From contig NZ_OY761445.1 in assembly GCF_963664415.1 (NCBI RefSeq), positions 2,506,501 to 2,570,500 on the forward strand: a DNA stretch of 64,000 nucleotides. The letters are read 5' to 3'. The notes beneath the pieces were generated by a model. It saw only the letters and a list, made by a program, of their open reading frames with translations, searched no databases and had not been told where the DNA came from. Below, piece after piece: positions 36,933 through 45,746 of the stretch (position 1 is its first letter; each line of letters starts with the position of its first letter). Both the position numbers and the translations under genes were made by a program. The DNA is from an uncultured Desulfobacter sp. (lineage in GTDB: Bacteria; Desulfobacterota; Desulfobacteria; Desulfobacterales; Desulfobacteraceae).

Positions 36933-38132
36933 GTGAACGCCTATTTAAAAACACACCCGGATATTTTATTGGTTATTCTGTTTGCAGGACTGTGCTGGAT
37001 TTTGTTTGCTTTGCCGACCGGATATGACCAACTCATCTCCAAGGACACCCATTATGACAAGGCGCGGGTGCTCAGCGTGGATAATTCCGATATCATGGTC
37101 CATGCCATTGTAAAAGCCGGTACCCAGGACCTTGAGGTTAAAATGCTGGCCGGTCCCTTTAAAGGAGAAAAGGCCCGTGTCATCAATGCCTTGAAAGGAA
37201 AAATGGAGCTGGATGAGATTTATCAAAAAGGCCAGGTCATCCTGGTTCAGTACACAGTCATCAACGGTAAAATAAAAACAGCCTACAGCAATGGTCATTA
37301 CCGTATCAGCCATGAGGTATGGCTTTTGGGGTTGTTTGCGTTGCTGTTGCTGGCCGTTGGCGGATGGACCGGGCTCAAGGCGTTGCTCTCTTTTGCCCTG
37401 GCAGGGCTTATGCTCTGGAAGATCATGGTTCCCTTGTTTCTCAAAGGGTATGACCCCATCCCCATTGCCCTGGCTGTGGTGGGATTTTTAACCCTTGCCA
37501 TAAGTCTCCTGGTGGGTGGACTGACCCGACGCGGCGCTGTGACGTTTTTTGGGGCGTTCCTGGGCCTGGTATTCACCTGTATCCTGGCGCTATACTTCAA
37601 TGAAAGTTTCAGGATTCACGGTGCTGTCCGTCCATTTGCCGAAACCCTTCTCTACTCCGGTTTTTATGATTTACAGATCACCCGGATTTTTCTTGCCGGT
37701 ATCTTTATCGCCTCATCCGGCGCAGTGATGGACCTTGCCATGGACATTGCCGCGTCCATGGACGAGGTGAAAAAGAACAACCCGGACATTTCATTAAAAG
37801 ACCATATCCGGTCAGGAATGTCTGTGGGCAGGGCGGTGATCGGCACCATGACCACCACCCTGCTTCTGGCCTACTCCGGGGGATACATGACCATGATGAT
37901 GCTCTTCATGGCCCAGGGGGTTCCCCTGATCAATTTTTTTAACATCAACTTTGTAGCTGCAGAAGTGCTTAACACCCTTGTGGGAAGCTTCGGCCTTGTT
38001 ACTGTGGCCCCGTTTACGGCAGCTGTGGGAGGGTTTGTCTACCACTTCAGGCCGGACGGGATACTTAAAAAGACTATGCCGGTCACTTCAGAGGAGATGA
38101 AACACTGCGCTTCTCAAATCCGGACAGAATAA
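36933..38132 (+). CDS. YibE/F-family membrane protein
   Basis: This 399-residue inner-membrane protein has one N-terminal helix, a roughly 90-residue soluble segment, then about seven helices. It matches the YibE/F-like family (RGAVTFFGAFLGL, ASSGAVMDLAMDIAASM, SGGYMTMMMLF). The function is unknown; a transport role is only suggested. The start is GTG 36933. It follows phoA after repeat copy 4 and precedes the PEP-CTERM-like gene by 32 nt. Confidence 0.85.
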   Translation: MNAYLKTHPDILLVILFAGLCWILFALPTGYDQLISKDTHYDKARVLSVDNSDIMVHAIVKAGTQDLEVKMLAGPFKGEKARVINALKGKMELDEIYQKGQVILVQYTVINGKIKTAYSNGHYRISHEVWLLGLFALLLLAVGGWTGLKALLSFALAGLMLWKIMVPLFLKGYDPIPIALAVVGFLTLAISLLVGGLTRRGAVTFFGAFLGLVFTCILALYFNESFRIHGAVRPFAETLLYSGFYDLQITRIFLAGIFIASSGAVMDLAMDIAASMDEVKKNNPDISLKDHIRSGMSVGRAVIGTMTTTLLLAYSGGYMTMMMLFMAQGVPLINFFNINFVAAEVLNTLVGSFGLVTVAPFTAAVGGFVYHFRPDGILKKTMPVTSEEMKHCASQIRTE

Positions 38133-38164
38133 CTTGAATACAATGCTAAAAAGGAAACAATACA

Positions 38165-38860
38165 ATGAAACAGATTAAATTAATTTTTGCAGCGATTATA
38201 GCCGTTTGCTGGAGTGTATGTGCGTCAACCAATGCGTTTGCAAGTTGCTACGGCTGGGCTACCGCATATTTGGATAACTCTTCCATTGTACTTGATTTAG
38301 GCTCAAATGTTACTTCTACTATCAGCTATTATGCTTATGCCCAATACGGAAATCAGACCGACACATCATCATCAACAAGTGAAGCGCTTGTTGAAGTTAG
38401 TGCCGACAACTGGGCCTGGGCTGAGGCCGATATAGCGGATGATTACCAAGATATCTATGCCGCTGTCTCTATAGACAATCCAGCAACGGATATAACTTCT
38501 AATGCCATAGCTGAATACGGCATTTCATTTACAGCCGCACAAGCCGGGACCCTGACCATTTCCATTGACTTTGATCTTGAAATTGATACGTCAAGTACGG
38601 CATATGCTGAAGCGCTTGCTTACCTGACCATCAATGACGAAGAGTACGATTCAGCAAGCATTGATTTTTATGCGTATAACGGCATGAGCAAACACTTAAA
38701 CGATCTGGGAGCGCTGACTTCTACTTACACATATAGTGAAGGCGAAAAAGTTACTATTCTGTTAGGCGCTGATGCTTATGCGGCCGTGCCCGTACCTGGT
38801 GCCGGACTTCTGTTGAGCACAGGCCTTATCGTCTTCGCTGCAATCAAAAGAAAGAACTAA
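38165..38860 (+). CDS. PEP-CTERM-like secreted protein
   Basis: This 231-residue protein has a signal peptide (cleavage near NAFA-SC). Its central region is rich in Ala, Asp, Ser, Tyr and Thr with a beta-sandwich look. The C-terminus VPVPGAGLLLSTGLIVFAA ends in IKRKN: a Pro motif, a hydrophobic helix and a basic tail. That is the layout of PEP-CTERM exosortase substrates, in the VPVP variant. No exosortase (EpsH/XrtA) gene is in the window. Function unknown; probably surface or exopolysaccharide associated. Confidence 0.8.
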   Translation: MKQIKLIFAAIIAVCWSVCASTNAFASCYGWATAYLDNSSIVLDLGSNVTSTISYYAYAQYGNQTDTSSSTSEALVEVSADNWAWAEADIADDYQDIYAAVSIDNPATDITSNAIAEYGISFTAAQAGTLTISIDFDLEIDTSSTAYAEALAYLTINDEEYDSASIDFYAYNGMSKHLNDLGALTSTYTYSEGEKVTILLGADAYAAVPVPGAGLLLSTGLIVFAAIKRKN

Positions 38861-38872
38861 TTTGAATTAACT

Positions 38873-39775
38873 TTAATACAGCAAATGAATAATGGAGAGG
38901 CCCAGCAAAACAATAAACGTATGTTTTTGATATCGTTCGAACCATGGGATGCGAATCAGGCGGGTGCCGATCTGACCACCCACGATCACCCCGCTGCAGG
39001 TTGCAAATAACAGATAAGTGCCATGCGGCCAGGACGCAAACCCCAGCCAGACACTGATGCAGGTCAGACAAAGGTAAAACAGAATCGTGACAAACATGAT
39101 AAGCAGGCTGGTCGCCACAGCACGGGAAGTTGCCATTTTGAGTTTCAGTGTCATGTGCGGGATAAGCCAATCGGAATTGCCGATGCTTAACAGCCCTGTG
39201 AAAAATGAAGACAGAATGACCACAGGATAGCTTTTGGCATGGATAATGGGAGAAGGAATAACTCGTGACGGATCAATAACGGGCACCGGGCCTCTCAAAG
39301 ACTGGATGGTTCGGATCAGCAGATAAGCGGCAATAAGCACAAAAATATACAGCAGTAGCTGTTCGTATCCCCTGGAGATGTAGAAACTGGATAAAAATCC
39401 CAGGGTCACACCTATCAGTGCCATGGGAATAAAGGCTACGGCTGTTTTAACGTCAACCAGACCGTTAAAAAAATAGGTCAGAGAACCGGTACCCTTACCT
39501 GCAATCTGGGTAAATATTGAAATGGCCACAGCCTCGGAAGGCCTGATTTCAAGAAATGTTAAAACTGGTATCCAGAGAATACCGGCACCTAATCCGGTAA
39601 ACATCACCATGGAACCGACACCAATGGCCAGAAGATGGACAAAAATAAATTTAGAAAAACTTAATGGAATAACGGCATTTAAAAAAAAGGACAGAAAAAA
39701 AATATATGCGATATCCACCAGCATCCAGAACCCAAGGTATTGAGGCGCCTTTAACAGCAGGGGCCATATTTTCAT
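38873..39775 (-). CDS. TauE/SafE-family membrane transporter
   Basis: This 300-residue protein has about eight hydrophobic helices in two halves, with the family repeats FTGLGAGILWIPVL and FFTGLLSIGNSDWLIP. The family exports sulfite, sulfoacetate or other organic anions. The substrate is unknown, though sulfur anions would suit a sulfur-metabolising host. It converges on the PEP-CTERM-like gene with a 12-nt gap. Confidence 0.85.
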   Translation of the reverse strand: MKIWPLLLKAPQYLGFWMLVDIAYIFFLSFFLNAVIPLSFSKFIFVHLLAIGVGSMVMFTGLGAGILWIPVLTFLEIRPSEAVAISIFTQIAGKGTGSLTYFFNGLVDVKTAVAFIPMALIGVTLGFLSSFYISRGYEQLLLYIFVLIAAYLLIRTIQSLRGPVPVIDPSRVIPSPIIHAKSYPVVILSSFFTGLLSIGNSDWLIPHMTLKLKMATSRAVATSLLIMFVTILFYLCLTCISVWLGFASWPHGTYLLFATCSGVIVGGQIGTRLIRIPWFERYQKHTFIVLLGLSIIHLLY

Positions 39776-39940
39776 CAGTCAGTTATCCTTATAACGGTCG
39801 CAACCGGTTTTTCGCCTTTCATGATTGAATATTTGTTTTGTATTCTATACAAAAAGTTCGGTCCGGACAAGTTTCTCTTTCGTATGTTTTGATTTTTATG
39901 CAGTCCAGCGAGACACTCTCTGTCAGATATTGCCTCATTT

Positions 39941-40930
39941 TTAAAACGAATATGTTTCACCGGATTCAAGGATATGCGTCTGACAATGAAGAGAGTCCTT
40001 AAATTTTTGCAATGCATAATCACAGGTATCATGGGGAGAAAGAAATATTTGTTTGGGATTGATGATGTTCAAGTTCTCAATTGTCTGCGCGAGATCCTGT
40101 TCCGAAATTTTCTGCCATGGCGGTTTTCCTGTTCCCCAGATCATCTGCACCTTGAGGCCGGGTTTACGAATTGCGCTGTCAGTAACAGGGAAGTGAAGCC
40201 CGCCGCCAATTGCATATATGGGGTCATCTGAGAGGCGTTTTGCCATCTGAACGATGGTTTCGATGGTTGGATGGCCGCATCCCGTAATCACAATCAATCC
40301 TTTACCCTTAAGCCGGGCAACAATGGCCTGCTCTTCGGTCCACCCAAGAAAAAAAAAGCTCCTTGACAAAGGACCCGTGGTGGCAATGCCAGCCGGCAAC
40401 ATCCGGGGGCGTTGAACTCTTTGGATTTCAAATCCTTGGGCATCAACCTTGGCCGGGGTAAAACAGACCATGCCGTTACCTTTTCCCAATTCCCTGGGCA
40501 TGCAGATCTGATTTTTGCGAACCGCTTTAAAACCACCCATGTGGTCCGGATGCAGGTGAGAGATGACAAGTGCGTCAACCTGATCGATCCCAAACCTCAG
40601 CTTTGCGGCATTGTGGGCCAAAGCCGGCATTTCGGGGCCGTATCCCAGATCAAAGAGAATTGATCCCTTATCGGTTTTGATTAAATAGGAAACTCCGGGG
40701 GCACTTAAAAAACCCGGGGCTGCTTTTTGTTCCAGAAGGACAGTCAACTCGAACCGCTCAAGCTCAGGTAGTTCCAGAAAACCTGCCTGGTCTATGCGCC
40801 GCTTATTTACATTCTGCGATAGGTCAACGTTCTGTTTATAGAGGCGATTTTTAATGAAAAGCATAGGAAAAAGAACCGGCGACGCTATTCCTATAATCGG
40901 CCACCATGCAGGAGAAATTCTTCTGGACAT
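39941..40930 (-). CDS. Metallo-beta-lactamase-fold hydrolase
   Basis: This 329-residue MBL-fold protein has the metal motif SHLHPDHMGG (about residues 118-127) and later metal-ligand segments TGCGHPTIET and SPHDTCD. An N-terminal hydrophobic stretch (about residues 8-26) suggests a signal anchor. It matches the dihydropterin/RFAP-synthase-like MBL subgroup often annotated near methanopterin genes, but the reaction is not known. ATG 40930 follows AGAAGG. It lies downstream of the hydrogenase protease. Confidence 0.82.
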   Translation of the reverse strand: MSRRISPAWWPIIGIASPVLFPMLFIKNRLYKQNVDLSQNVNKRRIDQAGFLELPELERFELTVLLEQKAAPGFLSAPGVSYLIKTDKGSILFDLGYGPEMPALAHNAAKLRFGIDQVDALVISHLHPDHMGGFKAVRKNQICMPRELGKGNGMVCFTPAKVDAQGFEIQRVQRPRMLPAGIATTGPLSRSFFFLGWTEEQAIVARLKGKGLIVITGCGHPTIETIVQMAKRLSDDPIYAIGGGLHFPVTDSAIRKPGLKVQMIWGTGKPPWQKISEQDLAQTIENLNIINPKQIFLSPHDTCDYALQKFKDSLHCQTHILESGETYSF

Positions 40931-41067
40931 TTTAAACCTTCTCTTTTATCGATCAATCGTATGTAACCTGCTTGCAGCAAGGTATCAAATTTCGATTGAT
41001 CCATACAAGAGATAAAAGCATTATCCTTTAAATTAGAAATTAACCGTAAAAATGCGATTGGCCAAGG

Positions 41068-41556
41068 TTACACCTTCGGCTGAAATGATCCGCCAAGGCG
41101 AACCACTTCTTCCAATACATCATGAACAAGGTCATCCAGCCGAGAAGCAATTTCCGGACTCAGGTGTTCGCTTAAGGTTTCGATATCCTTTGGTTCGACG
41201 CCGATAACAGTGGTTTCAGGTACATAGTCCAGGGCGTTGCACAGGGTTAATGCTTCAATAAGATCAACCTGATGCAGCGAATTTTTTGCCAGAATCCTGT
41301 TGGGAATCTGTTCATGGTCAAGCCGATGCAGATCACCGGGCCGACCGTGATTAAGTACTGTATCCACGACAATAAGCCGGCCGGCATTGGATATTACGCC
41401 AAGCAGATTCACACCGAGAACACCACCGTCTATAATATCGACATTATCAGAAAATTCGTACTCCTTTTCCAGCTTTTCAACCACCCGGATACCCACACCA
41501 TCATCTGTATAAAGAATATTTCCCACGCCCAGAACTGTGATATTATTAATGTCCAT
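41068..41556 (-). CDS. [NiFe] hydrogenase maturation endopeptidase (HyaD/HynC type)
   Basis: This 162-residue protease has the family start GVGNILYTDDGVG and a late IGVEPKDIE. The Asp near residue 20 corresponds to a Ni-sensing ligand. It removes the C-terminal peptide from the large subunit after nickel insertion; its substrate is the adjacent large subunit. It lies 94 nt downstream with a terminator-like hairpin between. The order small subunit, large subunit, protease is typical. Confidence 0.92.
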   Translation of the reverse strand: MDINNITVLGVGNILYTDDGVGIRVVEKLEKEYEFSDNVDIIDGGVLGVNLLGVISNAGRLIVVDTVLNHGRPGDLHRLDHEQIPNRILAKNSLHQVDLIEALTLCNALDYVPETTVIGVEPKDIETLSEHLSPEIASRLDDLVHDVLEEVVRLGGSFQPKV

Positions 41557-41584
41557 AGATAATTTATTTGCCCGCTCCGTCTAT

Positions 41585-41620
41585 AAATTAAAAATTGCGG
41601 CAGTATATTACCGCCGCAAT
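41585..41620 (-). terminator. Terminator/attenuator between hydrogenase genes
   Basis: On the minus strand ATTGCGGCGG pairs with CTGCCGCAAT around a short loop and is followed by TTTTTAATTT. It lies between the large-subunit gene and the protease gene and may lower protease expression relative to the subunits. Confidence 0.65.
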
Positions 41621-41650
41621 CTCGATTATCAAGCATCAGTTATAATTCAA

Positions 41651-43288
41651 TTAAATAACCTTAACCTCATAGGTCTGGTTGGTATGGGGATCAATGACAT
41701 GAACTGCGCACGCAAGGCACGGATCAAAAGAGTGAACGTTCCGCAGCACTTCCAACGGTTTGGATGGATCCGCCACAGGCGTACCCACAAGGGATCTTTC
41801 CACAGGCCCTCTTTGCTTTTTACTGTCACGGGGACCAAAATTCCATGTGGAGGGTACCACGTACTGATAATTTTTAATCTTACCGTCTTTGATATCAATC
41901 CAGTGGCCAAGTGCACCGCGGGGTACGTCGTTCAGTCCGCCACCCTGACCCGTTTTGGGCATGGTCCAGGGCTGGTAGGTCTTTTTGTTGCCCGATGCGA
42001 TATTGGATTTCAATGTTTCAATCCAGCCTTCCATGGCGTCTGAAATGACCACGGTTTCAATGGCCCGGGCGGCTGTCCTGCCAAGGGTGGAGAACAGGGC
42101 TTCTTTTCCAACACCAAGGGTCTTGAGGGTATGGTCAACCAATTTTTTTACCTGGCCGTGGCCCTTGGCATAGGCAACCAGCACACGGGCCAGGGGACCG
42201 ACCTCTGCAGCTTTGCCGGCATATCTTGGGGCCTTGATCCAGGTGTATTTATCGTCGGTGTTGTAGGAAATATCTCCGGCGATGGGTTTGGTCTCTCCGG
42301 AAAGAGGATGTTTGGCCTTGCCTTTTTCATACCAGGCCCGGGTGACGTCTTCGGTAATTTTATCCGTGTCCACGGCCGCGTAGGCCAGGTTTGCGTCGAC
42401 AACACCGCCGGGCAGCAGCAGGTCGTCATCAATATTTTTCTGGGGGAACTCGCCATAGGCAAGAAAGGTGTCATTGTTGCCACCGATGGCACCCCAATCT
42501 TTGTAGTAAGATGCAATGGCCAGCAGATCAGGCAGGTATACTTCATCGATAAACGCCTTGGTCTCTTTCCAGATCTGTGTGAACTCATCAATTCTCTCGG
42601 GCGTCAGGTCTTTTACGGATGTAATACCACCGACAACCAGAAACTGGGGATGAGGATTTTTACCGCCGAAAATGGCGTGCATGCGTGCTGCCTTGGCCTG
42701 TAGTTTTAGGCCTTCAATGTAGTGAGACGCCGCCATAAGGTTGGCTTCGGGCGGGAGTTTGTAGGCAGAATGCCCCCAATATGCATTGTTAAAGGGGCCC
42801 AACTGTCCGCTGTTCACAAAAGTTTTCAGCCTGATTTGAACTTCGCTGAAGTAGTTGGAACTTTGGGGCCGTCCGGATACGTTTTCGGACAGTTTGGCAG
42901 TCTTGGCCGGATCTGCAGACAGGGCACTGACAATATCCACCCAGTCCAGGGCATGCAGATGATAAAAATGAACAATGTGGTCATGCTGGAACTGACTGCC
43001 GTGCAGCAGGTTACGAACGATCCGTGCATTTTCCGGAATCTCTATTTTGCAGGCTTTTTCCACCGCACGGACAGAAGAAAGTGCATGAACATAGGTACAA
43101 ACGCCGCAGGAGCGCTGAACAAAATGATGTGCATCCCGGGGATCTCGCCCCTGAAGCATAACCTCAATACCCCGAAACATCTGTCCGGAACACCAGGCAT
43201 CAGTCACCTTGCCGTTTGCAACTTCCACCTCGATTCTAAGGTGGCCTTCTATTCTGGTAATGGGATCAACAATAATTCTTTTACCCAT
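41651..43288 (-). CDS. hynA: Periplasmic [NiFe] hydrogenase large subunit
   Basis: This 545-residue catalytic subunit has the N-terminal Ni-Fe ligand motif RSCGVCTYVHALSS (L1) and the C-terminal motif DPCLACAVH (L2), so all four cysteine ligands are present. The 15 residues after the His would be removed by the maturation protease. There is no UGA/selenocysteine at the ligand position. It resembles Desulfovibrio-type group 1 enzymes. It oxidises H2 and could recapture H2 from nitrogenase. ATG 43288; the small-subunit gene is 95 nt upstream. Confidence 0.95.
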   Translation of the reverse strand: MGKRIIVDPITRIEGHLRIEVEVANGKVTDAWCSGQMFRGIEVMLQGRDPRDAHHFVQRSCGVCTYVHALSSVRAVEKACKIEIPENARIVRNLLHGSQFQHDHIVHFYHLHALDWVDIVSALSADPAKTAKLSENVSGRPQSSNYFSEVQIRLKTFVNSGQLGPFNNAYWGHSAYKLPPEANLMAASHYIEGLKLQAKAARMHAIFGGKNPHPQFLVVGGITSVKDLTPERIDEFTQIWKETKAFIDEVYLPDLLAIASYYKDWGAIGGNNDTFLAYGEFPQKNIDDDLLLPGGVVDANLAYAAVDTDKITEDVTRAWYEKGKAKHPLSGETKPIAGDISYNTDDKYTWIKAPRYAGKAAEVGPLARVLVAYAKGHGQVKKLVDHTLKTLGVGKEALFSTLGRTAARAIETVVISDAMEGWIETLKSNIASGNKKTYQPWTMPKTGQGGGLNDVPRGALGHWIDIKDGKIKNYQYVVPSTWNFGPRDSKKQRGPVERSLVGTPVADPSKPLEVLRNVHSFDPCLACAVHVIDPHTNQTYEVKVI

Positions 43289-43383
43289 AATAATATCCTT
43301 TCACATCGTATGTGTTGTGTTTAATTGTATAGATGATATACCGCGAACTATTAGGCGAGCACGCTGCGAATCAACTGATATCG

Positions 43384-44325
43384 CTACATTTCTTCATAAA
43401 ACGGCGTCATTTCGTCCCAGAAGCCGGGTTCACTGCAGCCAATACAGGGATGGCCGGCCTGGATGGGAAAACTTGTCGCGTCGTTAAATTTCGCGGTGGG
43501 ACAATTATTATAGGTTTCAGGGCCTCTACAGCCCATTTTATAGAGACAATACCCAAGTTCGGCTTCCTTGGAGCCGAATTCCTCGACAAACTCATCGTTT
43601 TCATAATGTTCGAGGCGCGGGCAGTTGTCATGAACGGTTTCACCATAAGCGAACATGGGTCTGCCGTAATCATCAAGTTCCATCTTTTCGTTGTTTAGAT
43701 ATTTAAGGATGGTGCCAAGCAGATTTAAGGGATTGAAAGGACAGCCCGGCAGGTTAATGGTGTCAACGCCAATGGCATCTTTTACGCCTTTATATCCACC
43801 TGGGTTGGGTGCTGCAGCAGATATGCCACCGTATGCTGAACAGGTCCCCACACAGATAGTTGCAGCCGCTTTGGGGATGACTTCCTTGGCAATTTCCAGG
43901 AAGGTTTTTCCGGCAACCTTACCGTATGAACCTTTGTGGCTGGTTCCAATGGCACCTTCCACAATACAGACAAACTTACCTTTGTATTTTTCAACAGCAT
44001 CGTGCAAACTTTTTTCTGCCTGATGGCCGGAGGCCGCCATGAGGGTTTCATGGTATTCTACGGAAATGGTTTCCAGGATGATGCCGCCCACATCCGGTGT
44101 CCTTAAAAAAGCTTCTGAACATCCGGTACATTCAGAAAAGTGAAGCCACACCACCGGGGGACGTATCGCAGCCGCTTTTTCAATCTTTGCAGCAACCTGC
44201 CCCACGAAAGAATGCGACAAGCCCATAGTTGCTGTCAAGGCTGTACAGTACTTGAGAAAATCTCTTCTTGAGACCCCTTTTGATTCTAATCTTTCATAAA
44301 ACTTTTTGCTGGAATTGGTTTCCAT
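43384..44325 (-). CDS. hynB: Periplasmic [NiFe] hydrogenase small subunit
   Basis: This 313-residue subunit carries three Fe-S clusters that lead electrons away from the Ni-Fe site. The N-terminus is a twin-arginine signal peptide (SRRDFLKYCTA). Cluster motifs are SECTGCSEAF, CVGTCSAYGG, INLPGCPFNP and HPCIGCSEPGFWD. There is no C-terminal membrane anchor and no cytochrome b gene, so the enzyme should be soluble in the periplasm and use cytochrome c3 as acceptor. GGAGG precedes ATG 44325. The Tat signal lies on this subunit only, so the large subunit travels with it. Confidence 0.95.
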   Translation of the reverse strand: METNSSKKFYERLESKGVSRRDFLKYCTALTATMGLSHSFVGQVAAKIEKAAAIRPPVVWLHFSECTGCSEAFLRTPDVGGIILETISVEYHETLMAASGHQAEKSLHDAVEKYKGKFVCIVEGAIGTSHKGSYGKVAGKTFLEIAKEVIPKAAATICVGTCSAYGGISAAAPNPGGYKGVKDAIGVDTINLPGCPFNPLNLLGTILKYLNNEKMELDDYGRPMFAYGETVHDNCPRLEHYENDEFVEEFGSKEAELGYCLYKMGCRGPETYNNCPTAKFNDATSFPIQAGHPCIGCSEPGFWDEMTPFYEEM

Positions 44326-44881
44326 AATACCTCCGTTATTGCTGTTATGATTTCATATCATAAATTTAATTGATATTATAGATGAGCGAATTAGACCTGA
44401 GCAAATTGATTATTCGGATCTATCATAACAAAACGAATTACATATTTCCATCATTATGATCTTATAAAAAAGTGTATGTAATCCATGAAAATTTATCAAT
44501 TTTTGTTGCAGGAAAGAATCACAGAAAAAACCAAATTCCGGCCTTGGTCACATTTTAGGCCATACGATTTTCCGGTAGGTTGGGTTGAGGGCGATGTTAT
44601 GATAAAGCCCCAAATTCCAGATATTGGCAGGCCGTATATACCTAAAAAATGCAAGCCTCCATGGCCTGATATGCGGCCATAGGAGGCTCCCTAAGGGTGA
44701 GGATATTTTGATTTTATTAAATATGTTTTTGATTAGTTGTCAAAGTTTTGGTGGTTTCTGTAATTTACTATTATCATCAACATATAAAAAAAATCAAAAT
44801 ACCAAATGCATTTTATGAGTTATAAACATAGGCGCAAAATCAAATCTTAAAGTTGATGTTCCGCCAACTTTTTTGAAAAGT
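44326..44881. other. Intergenic region between hynB and hbd
   Basis: It holds the hydrogenase promoter region (AT-rich, 44340-44500) and a terminator at 44654-44692. A 65-codon plus-strand frame at 44485 has no ribosome site or recognisable protein and was not called. Confidence 0.5.
44654..44692 (-). terminator. Terminator of the acyl-CoA gene cluster
   Basis: On the minus strand AGCCTCCTATGGCC pairs with GGCCATGGAGGCTT with one bulge, then GCATTTTTT follows. It lies about 190 nt after the hbd stop and would end transcription before the hydrogenase genes. Confidence 0.75.
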
Positions 44882-45724
44882 TTAATAATCGTAAAATCCT
44901 TTGCCGCTTTTGCGACCAAGCCAACCGGCACGAACATATTTTCGCAACAACGGCGTAGCCCTGTACTTGGAATCCTTAAATTCTTCGTAAAGAACATCCA
45001 TAATAGCCAGACAGACGTCCAGGCCGACCAGGTCTCCCAAGGCAAGGGGACCGATGGGATGGTTGGCTCCCAGTTTCATGGCCGTATCAATATCTTGTGC
45101 ACTGGCAACGCCTTCGGCATAAATGGCGGCCGCTTCGTTGATCATGGGAACCAATATTCGGTTTACCACAAACCCCGGTGCCTCATCCACCTGTACCGGC
45201 TCTTTGCCTAGATCCAGGGCCAAAGCCTTTACCGCGTCAAAGGTCTCATCGGATGTGGCAATCCCCCTGATGATCTCAATTAAGGCCATGACAGGTGCCG
45301 GGTTAAAAAAGTGCATGCCGATCACCTTATCCGGACGTTTTGTGGCCGTAGCCACCTCAGCAATGGAAAGAGAAGAGGTGTTGGATGCCAGGATGGTTGC
45401 TGGTTTACAGATATTATCAAGTTCACTGAAAATCTGCTTTTTGATTTCCATATTTTCCACGGCAGCTTCCACCACAAGATCGCAATCCTGGGCATTTTGA
45501 GGATCTGTGGTGCCGATAATCCGGGCAAGAATCGGCTGGATCATGACCTCTTCCAATTTTCCCTTGGATGCCATGCGGTTCAAATTTTTAGAGATAATCG
45601 AAATGCCGTTGTTAACAAAATCCTGTTTAATATCCCGCAACACCACCATATAGCCGTTAACGGCAAAAACCTGGGCAATTCCAGCCCCCATGGTACCGGC
45701 ACCGATCACGCATATTTTGTTCAT
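44882..45724 (-). CDS. hbd: 3-hydroxybutyryl-CoA dehydrogenase
   Basis: This 280-residue NAD(P)-dependent enzyme interconverts acetoacetyl-CoA and 3-hydroxybutyryl-CoA. It has the nucleotide motif VIGAGTMGAGIAQVFA at residues 4-19, GMHFFNPAPVMALIE and the SH-containing EAPGFVVNRILVPM segment. The C-terminal dimer domain contains GPLALGDLVGLD. ATG 45724 after AAAGG is preferred over 45745. It lies 22 nt after the thiolase gene, with which it acts in sequence. Confidence 0.94.
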   Translation of the reverse strand: MNKICVIGAGTMGAGIAQVFAVNGYMVVLRDIKQDFVNNGISIISKNLNRMASKGKLEEVMIQPILARIIGTTDPQNAQDCDLVVEAAVENMEIKKQIFSELDNICKPATILASNTSSLSIAEVATATKRPDKVIGMHFFNPAPVMALIEIIRGIATSDETFDAVKALALDLGKEPVQVDEAPGFVVNRILVPMINEAAAIYAEGVASAQDIDTAMKLGANHPIGPLALGDLVGLDVCLAIMDVLYEEFKDSKYRATPLLRKYVRAGWLGRKSGKGFYDY

Positions 45725-45746
45725 ATCATTATGACCTTTCATCAAA

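Noticed and set aside
41651..43288. Selenocysteine ([NiFeSe]) hydrogenase
   Set aside because: The ligand codons are Cys and no in-frame UGA is present.
44485..44682. 65-codon plus-strand frame upstream of hynB
   Set aside because: No ribosome site, odd composition, and its end lies in a terminator hairpin.
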